This document shows, in pieces, positions 17,819 through 26,760 of a stretch of 64,000 bases of DNA. Source of the stretch: Actinokineospora baliensis (GTDB lineage: Bacteria > Actinomycetota > Actinomycetes > Mycobacteriales > Pseudonocardiaceae). Made by a program: the position numbers and the translations under genes. Under the pieces are notes generated by a model. It was not told the origin of the DNA. It saw nothing but the letters and a program-made list of their open reading frames with translations, and ran no database searches. The DNA lies in NCBI RefSeq assembly GCF_016907695.1, contig NZ_JAFBCK010000001.1, positions 4,576,001-4,640,000 of the forward strand. The letters run 5' to 3'. Position 1 is the first letter of the stretch. Each line of letters begins with the position of its first letter.

Positions 17819-17950
17819 ACTTGCTGACCAGGCACGTTGTCAGCCGAGGCGTGGGTTTTCCTTCACTTTTGGAGCTCGATCGACCGCTGTCCGGGGCGGT
17901 CGTGGTTCGGGCTGAGGTGGGTCGGGTGCCGCATGGTCGGAGTGTAGGGG
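17819..17950 (-). promoter_or_regulatory. Leader of CRISPR array 1
   Basis: 132 bp that match, without gaps, the 132 bp next to array 2 (32364-32495). Shared segments include ACTTGCTGACCAGGCACGTT next to the repeat, GGTTTTC with TTCACTT, and GGTGCCGCATGGT and GAGTGTAGGG at the far end. Its side relative to the degenerate repeats and the T-rich part indicate transcription into the array on the minus strand. Confidence 0.8.
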
Positions 17951-18075
17951 CGCGGGCTTGGATGTTGGCCGCATTGGGCCCGCCATGGTCGGAGTCAACG
18001 GTGCCCTGTTCGCACGCTCTTCCGGCGGGTGACCCTCGCGTAGTCTGACCGCCGGTACAGCGACCGGAGGTGGCA

Positions 18076-18846
18076 GTGGCGCGGGGCGGGCTGGCTGGCG
18101 AGGTCGTGCTGGTAACGGGCGCGGCGCGGGGGATTGGGCGGGCGATCGCCGAGACGGCGGCGGCCCAGGGCGCGGCGGTTGGGCTGGTTGATGTGCTCGC
18201 TGCTGAGTTGTGGGAGACCCGGGATCGGCTGGGCGAGAGTGCTGACGTTCACGCCGTGGTCACCGACATCACCGATGAGGTTGCGGTGGCTGCTGCGGCG
18301 GCGGAGATCGCTGGGGCGTTGGGGCCGGTGACCGTCTTGGTCAACAACGCGGGCCGCAACTCCTACGCCGACCCGATCGCCATGACCGCGCAGGAATGGG
18401 ACGCGGTGTTCGACGTCGACCTCAAGGGGGCCTGGCTGGCCGCGAAAGCCGTTCTCCCCGGCATGGTTGAGCGTGGTGGCGGCGCGATCGTGAACATCGC
18501 CTCGATCCACGCCACCGTCACCACCGCGGGCATGTTCCCCTACGCCGCGGCGAAAGCAGGCCTGGTCGGCTTCACCAAGAGCCTCGCCCTCGACGTCGCC
18601 CAGCACGGCATCAGGGTCAACGCCGTCAGTCCCGGCTTCATCAGAACCGCCCTGGTCGACGAGTACTTCGCCAACAACGCCGACCAGGAAGCCGAACAGA
18701 AGGCCCTGGCCAACCATCCCCTAGGACGCTTCGGCACCCCCGAAGACATCGCCGAAGTCGTCTGCTTCCTCGCCTCCCCGGCTGCCGCCTTCGTCACCGG
18801 CGCCAACTGGTCGGTCGACGGCGGCCTGGGCGCCTGCTTCCCCTGA
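18076..18846 (+). CDS. SDR family oxidoreductase
   Basis: A 256-residue classical short-chain dehydrogenase. The cofactor motif TGAARGIG is at residues 14-21, NNAG follows, and the catalytic set is Ser143, Tyr156 and Lys160 (NIAS ... YAAAK). Asp after LVD in the second strand suggests NAD preference. The C-terminal GGLGACFP is typical of the family. GTG 18076 was preferred to GTG 18070 because the GGAGG element at 18066-18070 would overlap the earlier codon. It lies between CRISPR leader 1 and the cell-envelope operon with its own 280-bp gap after it. Substrate unknown. Confidence 0.85.
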   Translation: MARGGLAGEVVLVTGAARGIGRAIAETAAAQGAAVGLVDVLAAELWETRDRLGESADVHAVVTDITDEVAVAAAAAEIAGALGPVTVLVNNAGRNSYADPIAMTAQEWDAVFDVDLKGAWLAAKAVLPGMVERGGGAIVNIASIHATVTTAGMFPYAAAKAGLVGFTKSLALDVAQHGIRVNAVSPGFIRTALVDEYFANNADQEAEQKALANHPLGRFGTPEDIAEVVCFLASPAAAFVTGANWSVDGGLGACFP

Positions 18847-19128
18847 GTCCACAACCTGTACTGCTTCTCGGCCCTTGCGATGGCGCCGGAATGGTGAATT
18901 AACCTCAGGTGTTGTGGCGCCTTTTCACCCGCGGAAACGCATTTCCGGTCAATCGTCGCCGACTCGCGCCTGCCAGAATGCGGACAACCTCCAAGAATCG
19001 GGTAACGGGCCAGCTGGTCCGCGCGATCATGACACTGACCAGGCGATCTGCAGTGCCTGTCCGGTGATCTGGGCGGCCGCAGACGTCATATCCGCTGTCT
19101 GCGGCATCAGTGTGGAGGTCATTCTTCG
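18847..19128 (+). other. Intergenic region upstream of the eight-gene operon
   Basis: 282 bp with no supported gene. It must carry the promoter for the operon that starts at 19129; the only clear element seen is the ribosome binding site TGGAGGT at about 19114. No convincing -35/-10 pair or operator repeat was recognised. Confidence 0.5.
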
Positions 19129-22100
19129 ATGGGCGGGTTCACGTCGTTCGTCGCGACGCTGCTCGGCGGGACAACCGGCATCAGCCGGGTTTTGATCCTG
19201 ACCGGGCTCGCCTTCGGAGTGGTCGCCGCCGTGCGGTTCCTGCGCGGGTCGCCGCGACTGCGGCTGGTGACCGCGGCGGCGGCGGACCTGGCCGTCGGGC
19301 CGGTCCGGCTGTACGCGACGGGTGCGCGGGGCGCATTCATCCTGCCGCTTGCGTTGGTGTGGCTGGGTTTCGCGGTGGGGGCCGAACTCGTGAGCGGCTT
19401 CTACAGCGCGGTCGCCGGGGCCATGGTCGCGGGTATCGCCCACTTCGGCGTCCGCGGGCTGCGTGCCGGGCACGCGCGGCGGGGCGAACCCGAGGTGTTG
19501 CCCGCCGCGCTGGCGGTGCTGTTCACCGGCTGCCTGTTGCTGCTGTTCGGGTTCCTGCTCGTCATCCGGCTCGCGGTCGCTGCGAACCCGCAGGCGACGC
19601 AGGCCGAGACGCTCAACAAGACCGCTTTCGCCGAAGCCGTCAACGCGGTGTACCTGCCCGCGGCGGTCCTGCTGGCGCTTCTGGCCGTGCCGCACCTGTG
19701 GCGACTGCTGCCTGCCCGCGTGCGCGGACCGGTCGAACGGGCACGTGCGAAGACCGGGGCGCTGGTCGGCCGGGTTCGCGGCTGGGCCGACACCCGGTGG
19801 GGTGCGCGAGAGGCGCCGTGGTGGCTTGCCGCCATGCTCGTCTACGGCGTCTTCGTCTCCGCGATCGTGGATTCCAGGAAGCACCTGCACATCGGGGGTG
19901 TGATGACCGCCGAGTACGGCAAGGTGCTCTACCTCTGGCTGCTCGCCACCGTCCTCGCGGGCGTCGCGCACCGCTTCGGCCGCAGCGGCGGGCACGTCCG
20001 CAACCGCTGGCACGTGTACTACCCGGTGCTGTTCTTCACCGCGGTCGGTGTCGCCAGCCTGCAGAAGCACGACCTCGGACCGCTCATCGGCCTGTTCGCG
20101 GTCACCATCGGCACGATGCTCTACCTGGTGTGGGACGGCGTCAGCCGCGGCGCGCGGCGGCAGGGCTTGCGCTGGTGGCGCGTGCTGCTCCAGTTCGCCG
20201 CGCACATCCGCGGGTACGTGGCGGTGCTCTTGGCGATCGCGGCGATCGGCGCATTGTTCATCGTGATCACCCCGAAGCTCGCCTACCGGGTCGACGCGAT
20301 GCGGCACCCGTGGGAGTACAGCTGGTCCAACCCGTGCGTGCCCGCGTCCGCGGGCGTCACGGTCCCCGGCCTGCCGGAGGGAGCGACCGCCTGCCGGGAA
20401 GCCGTCGACGCGCCCCAGGCCAACATGCTCTCGCAGATCGCGCACGGCATGGCGGTCATCGCCGACGGCGGGCTGTGGGGTCGGGGCCTCGCGGACACCG
20501 GCTCGCAGTACCTGCCCGCGGGGGAGAGCGACCTGGTCCTCGCGGTGGTCTGGGGCAAGCTCGGCGGGCTGGTCATCATCCTGCTCGGGGTGCTGTTGGC
20601 CCTGCTGGCCACCGCGCTGTCACGCACGGCGCGCGCGCTCGGCCCGCCGGTCGGCCGATCCGGTCCGGGTGCGGGGCGGCTGATCGCGCTCGGCCTGGGC
20701 ATCCTGCTGATCACCCAGTTCACCGCGGTGTTCCTGGCCACCCTCGCGCTGGTCCCGCACTCCGGTGTCACCGCGCCGTTCCTGTCCCGCGGCGGGCAGT
20801 CGGTGCTCGGCCTCGGCTTCGGGATCGTGCTCGCGCTGTGGACGGCGTACCGGCCCGCGCGCAACGCGGTCCCGCCCACCCTGGTCCTGGCCACCCCGGA
20901 ACCGCCTGCGCGGCACCGTGTCCCGGTCCCGGCGGTGCTCGTCCTCGTCGTGTGCGCGCTCGGCGCGGCGTACATCACCGCGAGGCCCTACGGTGCCTAC
21001 GCCGCCGATCGCCCCTACTGCCTGCGGGAACTGCCACGTGCGAACCCCGAGGTCTGCTCGACCGACCGGGTGGCGATGCGGCGCACGTCTGTCGTGCTGA
21101 GCGTGCGCGGCGTGCCGCAGTACACCCGCGACCGGTCGACGAACAAGTGGGAGCCGATCGGCGCACCCGCGCTGGTGCTTGAGGACTTCGCGGGTCTGCT
21201 CCAGATCGGCGGTGACGCGGGTGTCGTCGACGGCGCGTTGCGCGAGTTCGTCCAAGGGGCCAGCGGGCTGTCCAACCCGCTCGGCCCGCCGCCCGCCGCG
21301 GGCAGCGACTCCGGCTCGGTCGAGCTGACCATCGATCCGGACATCCAGCGGTCGGCGGCCACCGCGTTGCGCGCCGACGCGGATGGCGCGGGCCCGCTCG
21401 CGGGCGGTGTCGTCGCGATCGAGGCGCGCACTGGTCGGGTGCTGGCCGCGGCCAGCGCACCGGGGCACACCGGGGGCACGGCCGGGCCCGTCGATCCGGC
21501 GACCGACGGGTCGGGTGGTCAGCGGGGTCCTGGGGTGATCGATGACCGCGGGTCGATCGACGAGTCCCGGGAGGGCGAGTGCAAGGCAGGCCGTGCGGTC
21601 GGCAACGACTGCTGGCACTGGAGGTTCGTCCCGGTGCCCGCAGGCGAGTCCGCCGAGTCCGCTGCCGACCGGCGCCGCTACGTTGACGGCCGCGCGGACG
21701 TCCACCTACCGTCCACATCGGACAATCGCGCACTTGGGCACAACTACGGTCTCGGGTCCACCTTCAAGGTGGTGGTCGCCGCGGCCTACCTGCGCCAGCC
21801 GGGCACGACCGTCGAGGACGAACTGCCCGCCCCGGTCGGGTTCCCGGTACCGGGTCGGGTCCTGCACAACTACGGCGATGGCGAGTGCCCCGGCACGGTC
21901 AACGGCAAGATCACGCTCGCCAAGGCCCTCGCCGTCTCCTGCAACACCGCGTTCCTGGAGCTGGCCTACGAGCTGCGGTGGCCCGCGATCCGCGCCACCG
22001 CCGTCGACCTCGGTTTCCGCGCCGCGCCCACCGACGCCGAGCGCGGGACCGCCTGGCTCGCTGGTGCCCCGATGGGTGTCGACGCGCGGGTCCCGCAGGA

Positions 22101-22611
22101 CGCCACCCAGTCCAGCCTCGCCAACGACGTCCTCGGCGGGGGCGAGGTCGACGGCACCCCGCTGCAGATGGCGTCGGTGCTCGCCGCGGTCGCCAACGGT
22201 GGCACCCTCGTGCAGCCCAGGCTGGTCGACGCCACGACCGCCCCGCACGGTGGCGTCCGCGTCCCCGTCGTCCCGCAGACCCGGCAGGTCCTCACCGCCG
22301 AGCAGGCCGGGCAGCTGCTGGCGGGGCTGGCGGGGACCGTCGAAACCGGTGGCACCGCGCAGCAGTTGCCCGCGCGCCCGGGCCACCAGATCCGTGCCAA
22401 GACCGGCACGCACGACCTCTACGGCGGGCGCCCGCCGCCGCGGGGTGAGTTCACCAGCCAGATCGCCTGGCTGGTGGGAACCGTGGACACCGCGAACGGG
22501 CCGGTGGCCTTCGCGGTGGCGGTCGAGACCGCGGACGAGGGCAGGGGAGCCGCGCGCGCCAGGTACCTGGCGGACGCGGTCATCACGAGCATCACAGGGG
22601 TGAGGGGATGA
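19129..22611 (+). CDS. SEDS glycosyltransferase-transpeptidase (RodA/FtsW-PBP) fusion
   Basis: A 1160-residue protein joining two cell-wall synthesis activities. Residues 1 to about 610 form a polytopic SEDS domain (about ten TM helices). It has IADGGLWGRGLADTGSQYLPAGESD, the catalytic-type Asp468 in ESDLVLAVVWGKLG, and PFLSRGGQSVLGLG, matching the FtsW/RodA TDFIF and PFiSYGGSS motifs. After a further TM helix (about 605-622) comes a class B penicillin-binding domain with SxxK at Ser877 (GSTFK), SCN at 937-939 and KTG at 1091-1093. SEDS and PBP normally are separate partner proteins; the PBP dimerisation part here is short. ATG 19129 follows TGGAGGT. It heads an operon with overlapping junctions. 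Confidence 0.88.
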   Translation: MGGFTSFVATLLGGTTGISRVLILTGLAFGVVAAVRFLRGSPRLRLVTAAAADLAVGPVRLYATGARGAFILPLALVWLGFAVGAELVSGFYSAVAGAMVAGIAHFGVRGLRAGHARRGEPEVLPAALAVLFTGCLLLLFGFLLVIRLAVAANPQATQAETLNKTAFAEAVNAVYLPAAVLLALLAVPHLWRLLPARVRGPVERARAKTGALVGRVRGWADTRWGAREAPWWLAAMLVYGVFVSAIVDSRKHLHIGGVMTAEYGKVLYLWLLATVLAGVAHRFGRSGGHVRNRWHVYYPVLFFTAVGVASLQKHDLGPLIGLFAVTIGTMLYLVWDGVSRGARRQGLRWWRVLLQFAAHIRGYVAVLLAIAAIGALFIVITPKLAYRVDAMRHPWEYSWSNPCVPASAGVTVPGLPEGATACREAVDAPQANMLSQIAHGMAVIADGGLWGRGLADTGSQYLPAGESDLVLAVVWGKLGGLVIILLGVLLALLATALSRTARALGPPVGRSGPGAGRLIALGLGILLITQFTAVFLATLALVPHSGVTAPFLSRGGQSVLGLGFGIVLALWTAYRPARNAVPPTLVLATPEPPARHRVPVPAVLVLVVCALGAAYITARPYGAYAADRPYCLRELPRANPEVCSTDRVAMRRTSVVLSVRGVPQYTRDRSTNKWEPIGAPALVLEDFAGLLQIGGDAGVVDGALREFVQGASGLSNPLGPPPAAGSDSGSVELTIDPDIQRSAATALRADADGAGPLAGGVVAIEARTGRVLAAASAPGHTGGTAGPVDPATDGSGGQRGPGVIDDRGSIDESREGECKAGRAVGNDCWHWRFVPVPAGESAESAADRRRYVDGRADVHLPSTSDNRALGHNYGLGSTFKVVVAAAYLRQPGTTVEDELPAPVGFPVPGRVLHNYGDGECPGTVNGKITLAKALAVSCNTAFLELAYELRWPAIRATAVDLGFRAAPTDAERGTAWLAGAPMGVDARVPQDATQSSLANDVLGGGEVDGTPLQMASVLAAVANGGTLVQPRLVDATTAPHGGVRVPVVPQTRQVLTAEQAGQLLAGLAGTVETGGTAQQLPARPGHQIRAKTGTHDLYGGRPPPRGEFTSQIAWLVGTVDTANGPVAFAVAVETADEGRGAARARYLADAVITSITGVRG

Positions 22612-24719
22612 GCAGAGCGCACGCCGATGCCGAGAAGGCACTGTTCCGCGAGGTGAGCCGCAGGCTCGGCACGTTCCTCGACGACCACCGGCCGTCGGGC
22701 CCTGGGCAGCCGGTCGTGGTGGACGTGACCGTCGTGGTGTCCTGGGACCTCACCGAGATCGCCCGCCGCGAGGTCGCCGAATCGGCCGCGGACCTGCGGC
22801 TGGACTACGACTACGCCGTCCCCCGGGTGTGGATCGAGGTCGACCACGACCTGGGTGCGCCGTTCACCGTGTCGGTCGCCGAGGGGATCGGCGTGGCCAC
22901 CGGGGAACCCAGCGTGCGCGTCGAGGAGGCCGACCTGGGACCGGATGCCGACGACGACGTGATGGTCCTGGAACTGCGCTTCGGGCTGTTCCGCTTCCCG
23001 CACCGGCTCGCCCCCAGCGCGCAGTGGGTCCCGTTGTCGCGCGGTGGGGCGACGGGCATCCGCTTCCCCGACGAGGCCCAGGCGATCCCGCGGGCACCGC
23101 TCATCGAGCTGCGCAACGTCATGGGAACCCTCGCCGTGCGCCGGACCGAGCGCGACCGGCACTACCTGGTGTCGGTCAACGGAACCCGGATACCGCACGG
23201 GGAGAACGCGGGCACCCGCGTCGCGCCGCAGGGCTCGATCACGATCCGCGAGTCCAGCGGCGACGCCGTCGCGGTGATCGACTTCGAGTTGCACGACCGC
23301 GTCGACGAACTGCGCGCCTGCGGCCCGTCCGACCCAGGCGACGACGGGGGCATCGACGCCTGGATCTGCTCGAGCGGGTTCGACAAGCAGATCGTCGTGC
23401 AGCCGCCCCCGCCGAGCGAGAGCGAGGACGCGCGCGGCTTCACCGTGCGCGAGAAGGACGGGAGCACCACCACCCTGGCGGTGAAGGTCCGCTACACGGA
23501 GGGGAAACCGCTCTTCGACGAGCCGAACCCGGACGGCAGCGAGAAGTGGCACGTCAAGATGTACCGCTGCGACACCCCCGAGGACGCGGCGCGGCTCGGC
23601 CGGTTCCTGGCCAGGCAGGTGGGGGAGATCGAGCGCGCCAACGTCGCGGTCGGCGGGTCGAACCAGCGGCCCCGCTGGGTGATCGCGCCGGTGCACATCC
23701 TCGAACTGGTCCCGCCAGCAGCGCGGCTGGCCACCAAGCTCGCGGACGCGGGCGGGCGCATCCCCGACGGTGTCGACGGCAAGCTCGCCAGGTGGTTCGG
23801 CGTCCCGGACTCCCCGCAGCCCGGGACCTGCGTCCTGGTCGCCTCGGCGTACCTGGAGAAGGTCGGCTGGCTGGGGGCGAGCTACCGCGCCGAGGCGCCG
23901 GGCTTCTCCCAGCTCAAGCACCTGCGCGAGCTCGCGGACGGGCTGGAGCACTGCCACGGGCTCAACTTCGCGCACGGGGACATCAAGCCGGACAACGTCC
24001 GCAGGCTCGCGAGCACCGACCGGCACGGCTACGTCCTCATCGACGGCGACTCGATCATGCCGTTGGTCTGCCCGGCCGCGGAGGCCCGGCCAACCGACCG
24101 CTACGTCTCGCAGGCCTACCGGCTGCAGAAGGCCGCGGGCGACAACGTCCACCTGCGCGACCTCGACCGGTTCGGCTTCGCGCTCATCACGATCACCGCG
24201 GTCGCCGGGCGGGAACGCCTCGCGGGCCTGCTGGTCGAGCGCGGCGGCGGGGCCCGCGACATCGACGACCACGGCGCCGTGCTGACCGCGCTCGGCAACG
24301 GCTGGCCCGACCACTGGCGCGCGTTCGCCACGGAGTTGGCCGCGCCGTTCGGCGGGACCCACTTCGCCGACCCCGCGTGGTCGATGGTCGAGTGGATCGA
24401 TCGGCTCGCCGAGTTCGACACCGATCTCCCGAGCTGCGGCCACCCCACCTGCCCGGCAGGCGAGTGCCGGAGGGCGGGCACCGACGACGACGAGTACCCG
24501 CCGCCGCACGCCGCGGCGCTGCGGCGCATCCGGGACGGCGCGCGCGGGGGTCTGGCCAGCAGGCGCGGGCCCCGGTACGAGATCATCCAGCTGCTGCGCC
24601 GCGAACAGGCGGTCGCCGCGGTCGCCGCCTACCGGGTCAGCAAGTTCCGCTGGATGGCGGTGGTCCTCGTCATCCCCCTGGTCTTCGCGGTGACGGCGAT
24701 CGTGGGGGCACTCCGATGA
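22608..24719 (+). CDS. Membrane-anchored Ser/Thr kinase-like protein
   Basis: A 703-residue protein. About 280 N-terminal residues form a region of no sure family, opening like FhaA-type proteins (ALFREVSRRLGTFLDD, VVVDVTVVVSWDL). A protein kinase domain follows: candidate beta-3 Lys in KWHVKMYR, catalytic loop HGDIKPDNV (His456, Asp458, Lys460, Asn463 in the reading), and IDGDS at 478-482 where DFG would be, so the metal-binding Asp479 is kept. A Cys-rich insert (CGHPTCPAGEC) and a C-terminal TM helix (residues about 680-701) follow. ATG overlaps the previous stop by 4 bp. The mix recalls the pknA/B-fha-rodA-pbpA loci of actinobacteria. Confidence 0.75.
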   Translation: MSRAHADAEKALFREVSRRLGTFLDDHRPSGPGQPVVVDVTVVVSWDLTEIARREVAESAADLRLDYDYAVPRVWIEVDHDLGAPFTVSVAEGIGVATGEPSVRVEEADLGPDADDDVMVLELRFGLFRFPHRLAPSAQWVPLSRGGATGIRFPDEAQAIPRAPLIELRNVMGTLAVRRTERDRHYLVSVNGTRIPHGENAGTRVAPQGSITIRESSGDAVAVIDFELHDRVDELRACGPSDPGDDGGIDAWICSSGFDKQIVVQPPPPSESEDARGFTVREKDGSTTTLAVKVRYTEGKPLFDEPNPDGSEKWHVKMYRCDTPEDAARLGRFLARQVGEIERANVAVGGSNQRPRWVIAPVHILELVPPAARLATKLADAGGRIPDGVDGKLARWFGVPDSPQPGTCVLVASAYLEKVGWLGASYRAEAPGFSQLKHLRELADGLEHCHGLNFAHGDIKPDNVRRLASTDRHGYVLIDGDSIMPLVCPAAEARPTDRYVSQAYRLQKAAGDNVHLRDLDRFGFALITITAVAGRERLAGLLVERGGGARDIDDHGAVLTALGNGWPDHWRAFATELAAPFGGTHFADPAWSMVEWIDRLAEFDTDLPSCGHPTCPAGECRRAGTDDDEYPPPHAAALRRIRDGARGGLASRRGPRYEIIQLLRREQAVAAVAAYRVSKFRWMAVVLVIPLVFAVTAIVGALR

Positions 24720-25033
24720 CCGCCCCGGAGACGCCGCGGTCCGCGCGCGAACTGCCCGCGGGCCTGCGGGCGCGGTTGGCACCGCGACTGCACCCCGACC
24801 ACATCCCCAACGAGGCGAACCAGACGCTGCCCACGACCGTCGCCGACTGGGGGTCGCACGCCCAACCCGCCAGCAGGCACGCCAAACCGGTGGCCGAGGC
24901 GTACCTCGCCGCCTACCTGGATTCCGCGCTGCGCGTGGGCCAGGAGCACGGCAGGCGCGTCGCCCTGTCCTTGTCAGTGCCGATCGCCGTGCTCCTCCTG
25001 GCGATCGCCATCGTGCTCACCGCGATCGGATAG
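24716..25033 (+). CDS. Small single-TM protein
   Basis: A 105-residue protein with a soluble N-terminal half (RLHPDHIPNEANQT, DWGSHAQPASRHAKP) and one C-terminal TM helix (residues about 81-104, VALSLSVPIAVLLLAIAIVLTAI). ATG 24716 overlaps the stop of the kinase-like gene by 4 bp, so it is translationally coupled. No family recognised. Being tail-anchored like its two neighbours, it probably works in the same membrane complex, which is inference from coupling. Confidence 0.7.
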   Translation: MTAPETPRSARELPAGLRARLAPRLHPDHIPNEANQTLPTTVADWGSHAQPASRHAKPVAEAYLAAYLDSALRVGQEHGRRVALSLSVPIAVLLLAIAIVLTAIG

Positions 25034-25041
25034 GCCAGACC

Positions 25042-26760
25042 ATGACCGCTCCCCGCAACCTCGCCCGCTTCACCGCCTGCCCGGCGTGCGGGCACGACTT
25101 CGGCATCGCCCCCACCGGCGGCCCGCCGAGCCTGTGCCTGGACCTCGGCCACCACGCCGCGGACAAGCGCCAGTGGCGGCTGAGCCTGTTCGACGCCGCA
25201 GGCCACCCCGACCCGCGCCCCGACCGCTCCTGGCAGACACCGCACTTCGACCCGAAGCGCGTCGGCGACGTGTACTGGATCTGCGGCGACGGGCACCTGT
25301 TCCTCGACCACCACGTGCACGGCGTGCGCAGCAGCGCGGCCCCGATGCGCCGGTTCGACAGCGCCGCGATGGTCGGCGCCGTCGCGGCGGGCAAGAGCTA
25401 CCTGCTCCTGCGCACCCTCGCGCAGCGGTTCATCATGCGGCCCATCGAGCGCGGGGCGCACAACACGTCGCCGCTGGTGAAGGTGGACGGGACTGCGCTC
25501 GAACAAGGCCCGATGACCTCGCTGCTGCGCGAGTACCAGACCTCGCTGCGGTCCGGTGTCCCGTTGAGCCAGACGAACCTGCGCGAGGTGCTGCCGCTGA
25601 CCTACCTGGCGCGCAAGCTCGGCGCGGAGATCGTCGACCAGATCTCGCGGATTCACGCCGAGCAGTCCGAGCGGGTCGACCAGGAGTGGGGGCTCACGGT
25701 CCGCCAGCCCATCGTGCAGCGCTACGACGTGGGCGGCTCGCAGATCCTGGTGTCGATGGCCGACCTGCCGGGCGAGTTCTTCAACGCCGACACCTACGAC
25801 GACGCGTACCGCCAGCGCGCGCTGCGCAACTACGGCTGCCTCGTGTGGGTCGTCGACCCCATCGTGGAGGACGACTTCTACGACTTCCTGCCCGACGACG
25901 AGGTGCGCAAGCAGTTGACCGCGGGCAGCGCGCGCCCCGACTCCGGCACGCTCGCCGAACTCGACGCCGCCCTGCACGACCGGCGGATGCAGCAGGCCGA
26001 CATCGCCGAGCGGTTGCCCCTCGACGGCGACTTCGGCGGCGACGACGCCAACACCCGCAGGCTCCTGGTGGCCGTGACCAAGGCCGACCTCGTGGCACAC
26101 GCCCTGGGTGGCGGGAAGCGGCTCGACGAGCTCGGGCCGGAGAACGCGGTCGTCGACGGCGTGGCCGACTTCCTGGTCAGCGTCGCCAACCGGTGCATCG
26201 CCAAGCCGAACGCGATGGTGGACGACCTGGTGCGGCGCAGCGTCATCGGCGAGCTGATCCGCGAGTGGCGGGTGCGGGCCATCCGGCAGGAGATCGCCCA
26301 GCACGTCGCGCGGGCGATGGTCGCCCACTACAGCGAGCGCGAGCGGTTGTGGAACCTGGTCCACGACGGTGGCGCGGACGTGATCACCGTGCCCGCGGGC
26401 AAGTCCGAGACCGAGCTGGCGAACAGGATCGCCGTACCGTCGCTGTCCGACCACGTCGCCGCCTCGCTCATCCCCGGTGAGGCGGGTGTGCTGCGCCAAC
26501 GCGACCTGGTCATGTCCGCCATCACCTGCGGCCTGGTGCACGGACTCGGCCTGGGCGGGCCGGTCAACGAGCTGCTCGACCAGCACTGGCGCGACACCCG
26601 GTTCTTCCTGTGCTCCCCCTTCGGCGAGGTGCCCCTTTTGCTGCCCGGATCCGACAAGCACTTCCAGCCCATCAAGAGCCGCACGTTCCCGGCGGCCGCT
26701 GCCCCGTCCGCCGCCCTGGTGCAGCTCAAGCTGGCCCTGCTCGCCGGGGCGCGGCCGTGA
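25042..26760 (+). CDS. P-loop GTPase-like protein with N-terminal CxxC
   Basis: A 572-residue cytoplasmic NTPase. The N-terminus has CPAC (13-16) and further Cys/His that could bind zinc. The P-loop GAVAAGKS places Lys118, the switch II-type motif is ADLPGE with Asp241, and TKAD (346-349) looks like the base-recognition motif, together indicating a TRAFAC-type GTPase. It resembles the Double-GTPase (DO-GTP) proteins described in bacterial conflict systems, which occur with GTPase-associated proteins; that match is from memory and needs a profile search. It begins 8 bp after the previous stop, and its own stop overlaps the next start (GTGA). Confidence 0.7.
   Translation: MTAPRNLARFTACPACGHDFGIAPTGGPPSLCLDLGHHAADKRQWRLSLFDAAGHPDPRPDRSWQTPHFDPKRVGDVYWICGDGHLFLDHHVHGVRSSAAPMRRFDSAAMVGAVAAGKSYLLLRTLAQRFIMRPIERGAHNTSPLVKVDGTALEQGPMTSLLREYQTSLRSGVPLSQTNLREVLPLTYLARKLGAEIVDQISRIHAEQSERVDQEWGLTVRQPIVQRYDVGGSQILVSMADLPGEFFNADTYDDAYRQRALRNYGCLVWVVDPIVEDDFYDFLPDDEVRKQLTAGSARPDSGTLAELDAALHDRRMQQADIAERLPLDGDFGGDDANTRRLLVAVTKADLVAHALGGGKRLDELGPENAVVDGVADFLVSVANRCIAKPNAMVDDLVRRSVIGELIREWRVRAIRQEIAQHVARAMVAHYSERERLWNLVHDGGADVITVPAGKSETELANRIAVPSLSDHVAASLIPGEAGVLRQRDLVMSAITCGLVHGLGLGGPVNELLDQHWRDTRFFLCSPFGEVPLLLPGSDKHFQPIKSRTFPAAAAPSAALVQLKLALLAGARP

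Noticed and set aside
16938..17915. Long open frames through CRISPR array 1 on both strands, with repeated GTAPLARGA/NSPARAGST peptides
   Set aside because: They are translations of the repeats and change with spacer phase; the 61-bp repeat-spacer structure explains them.
19027..20445. Long antisense frame opposite the SEDS domain
   Set aside because: Typical high-GC shadow: Arg/Gly/His-rich with no motif, while the plus frame has SEDS motifs.
22419..24782. 787-codon antisense frame opposite the kinase-like gene
   Set aside because: No recognisable domain; composition is that of a reverse-strand shadow.
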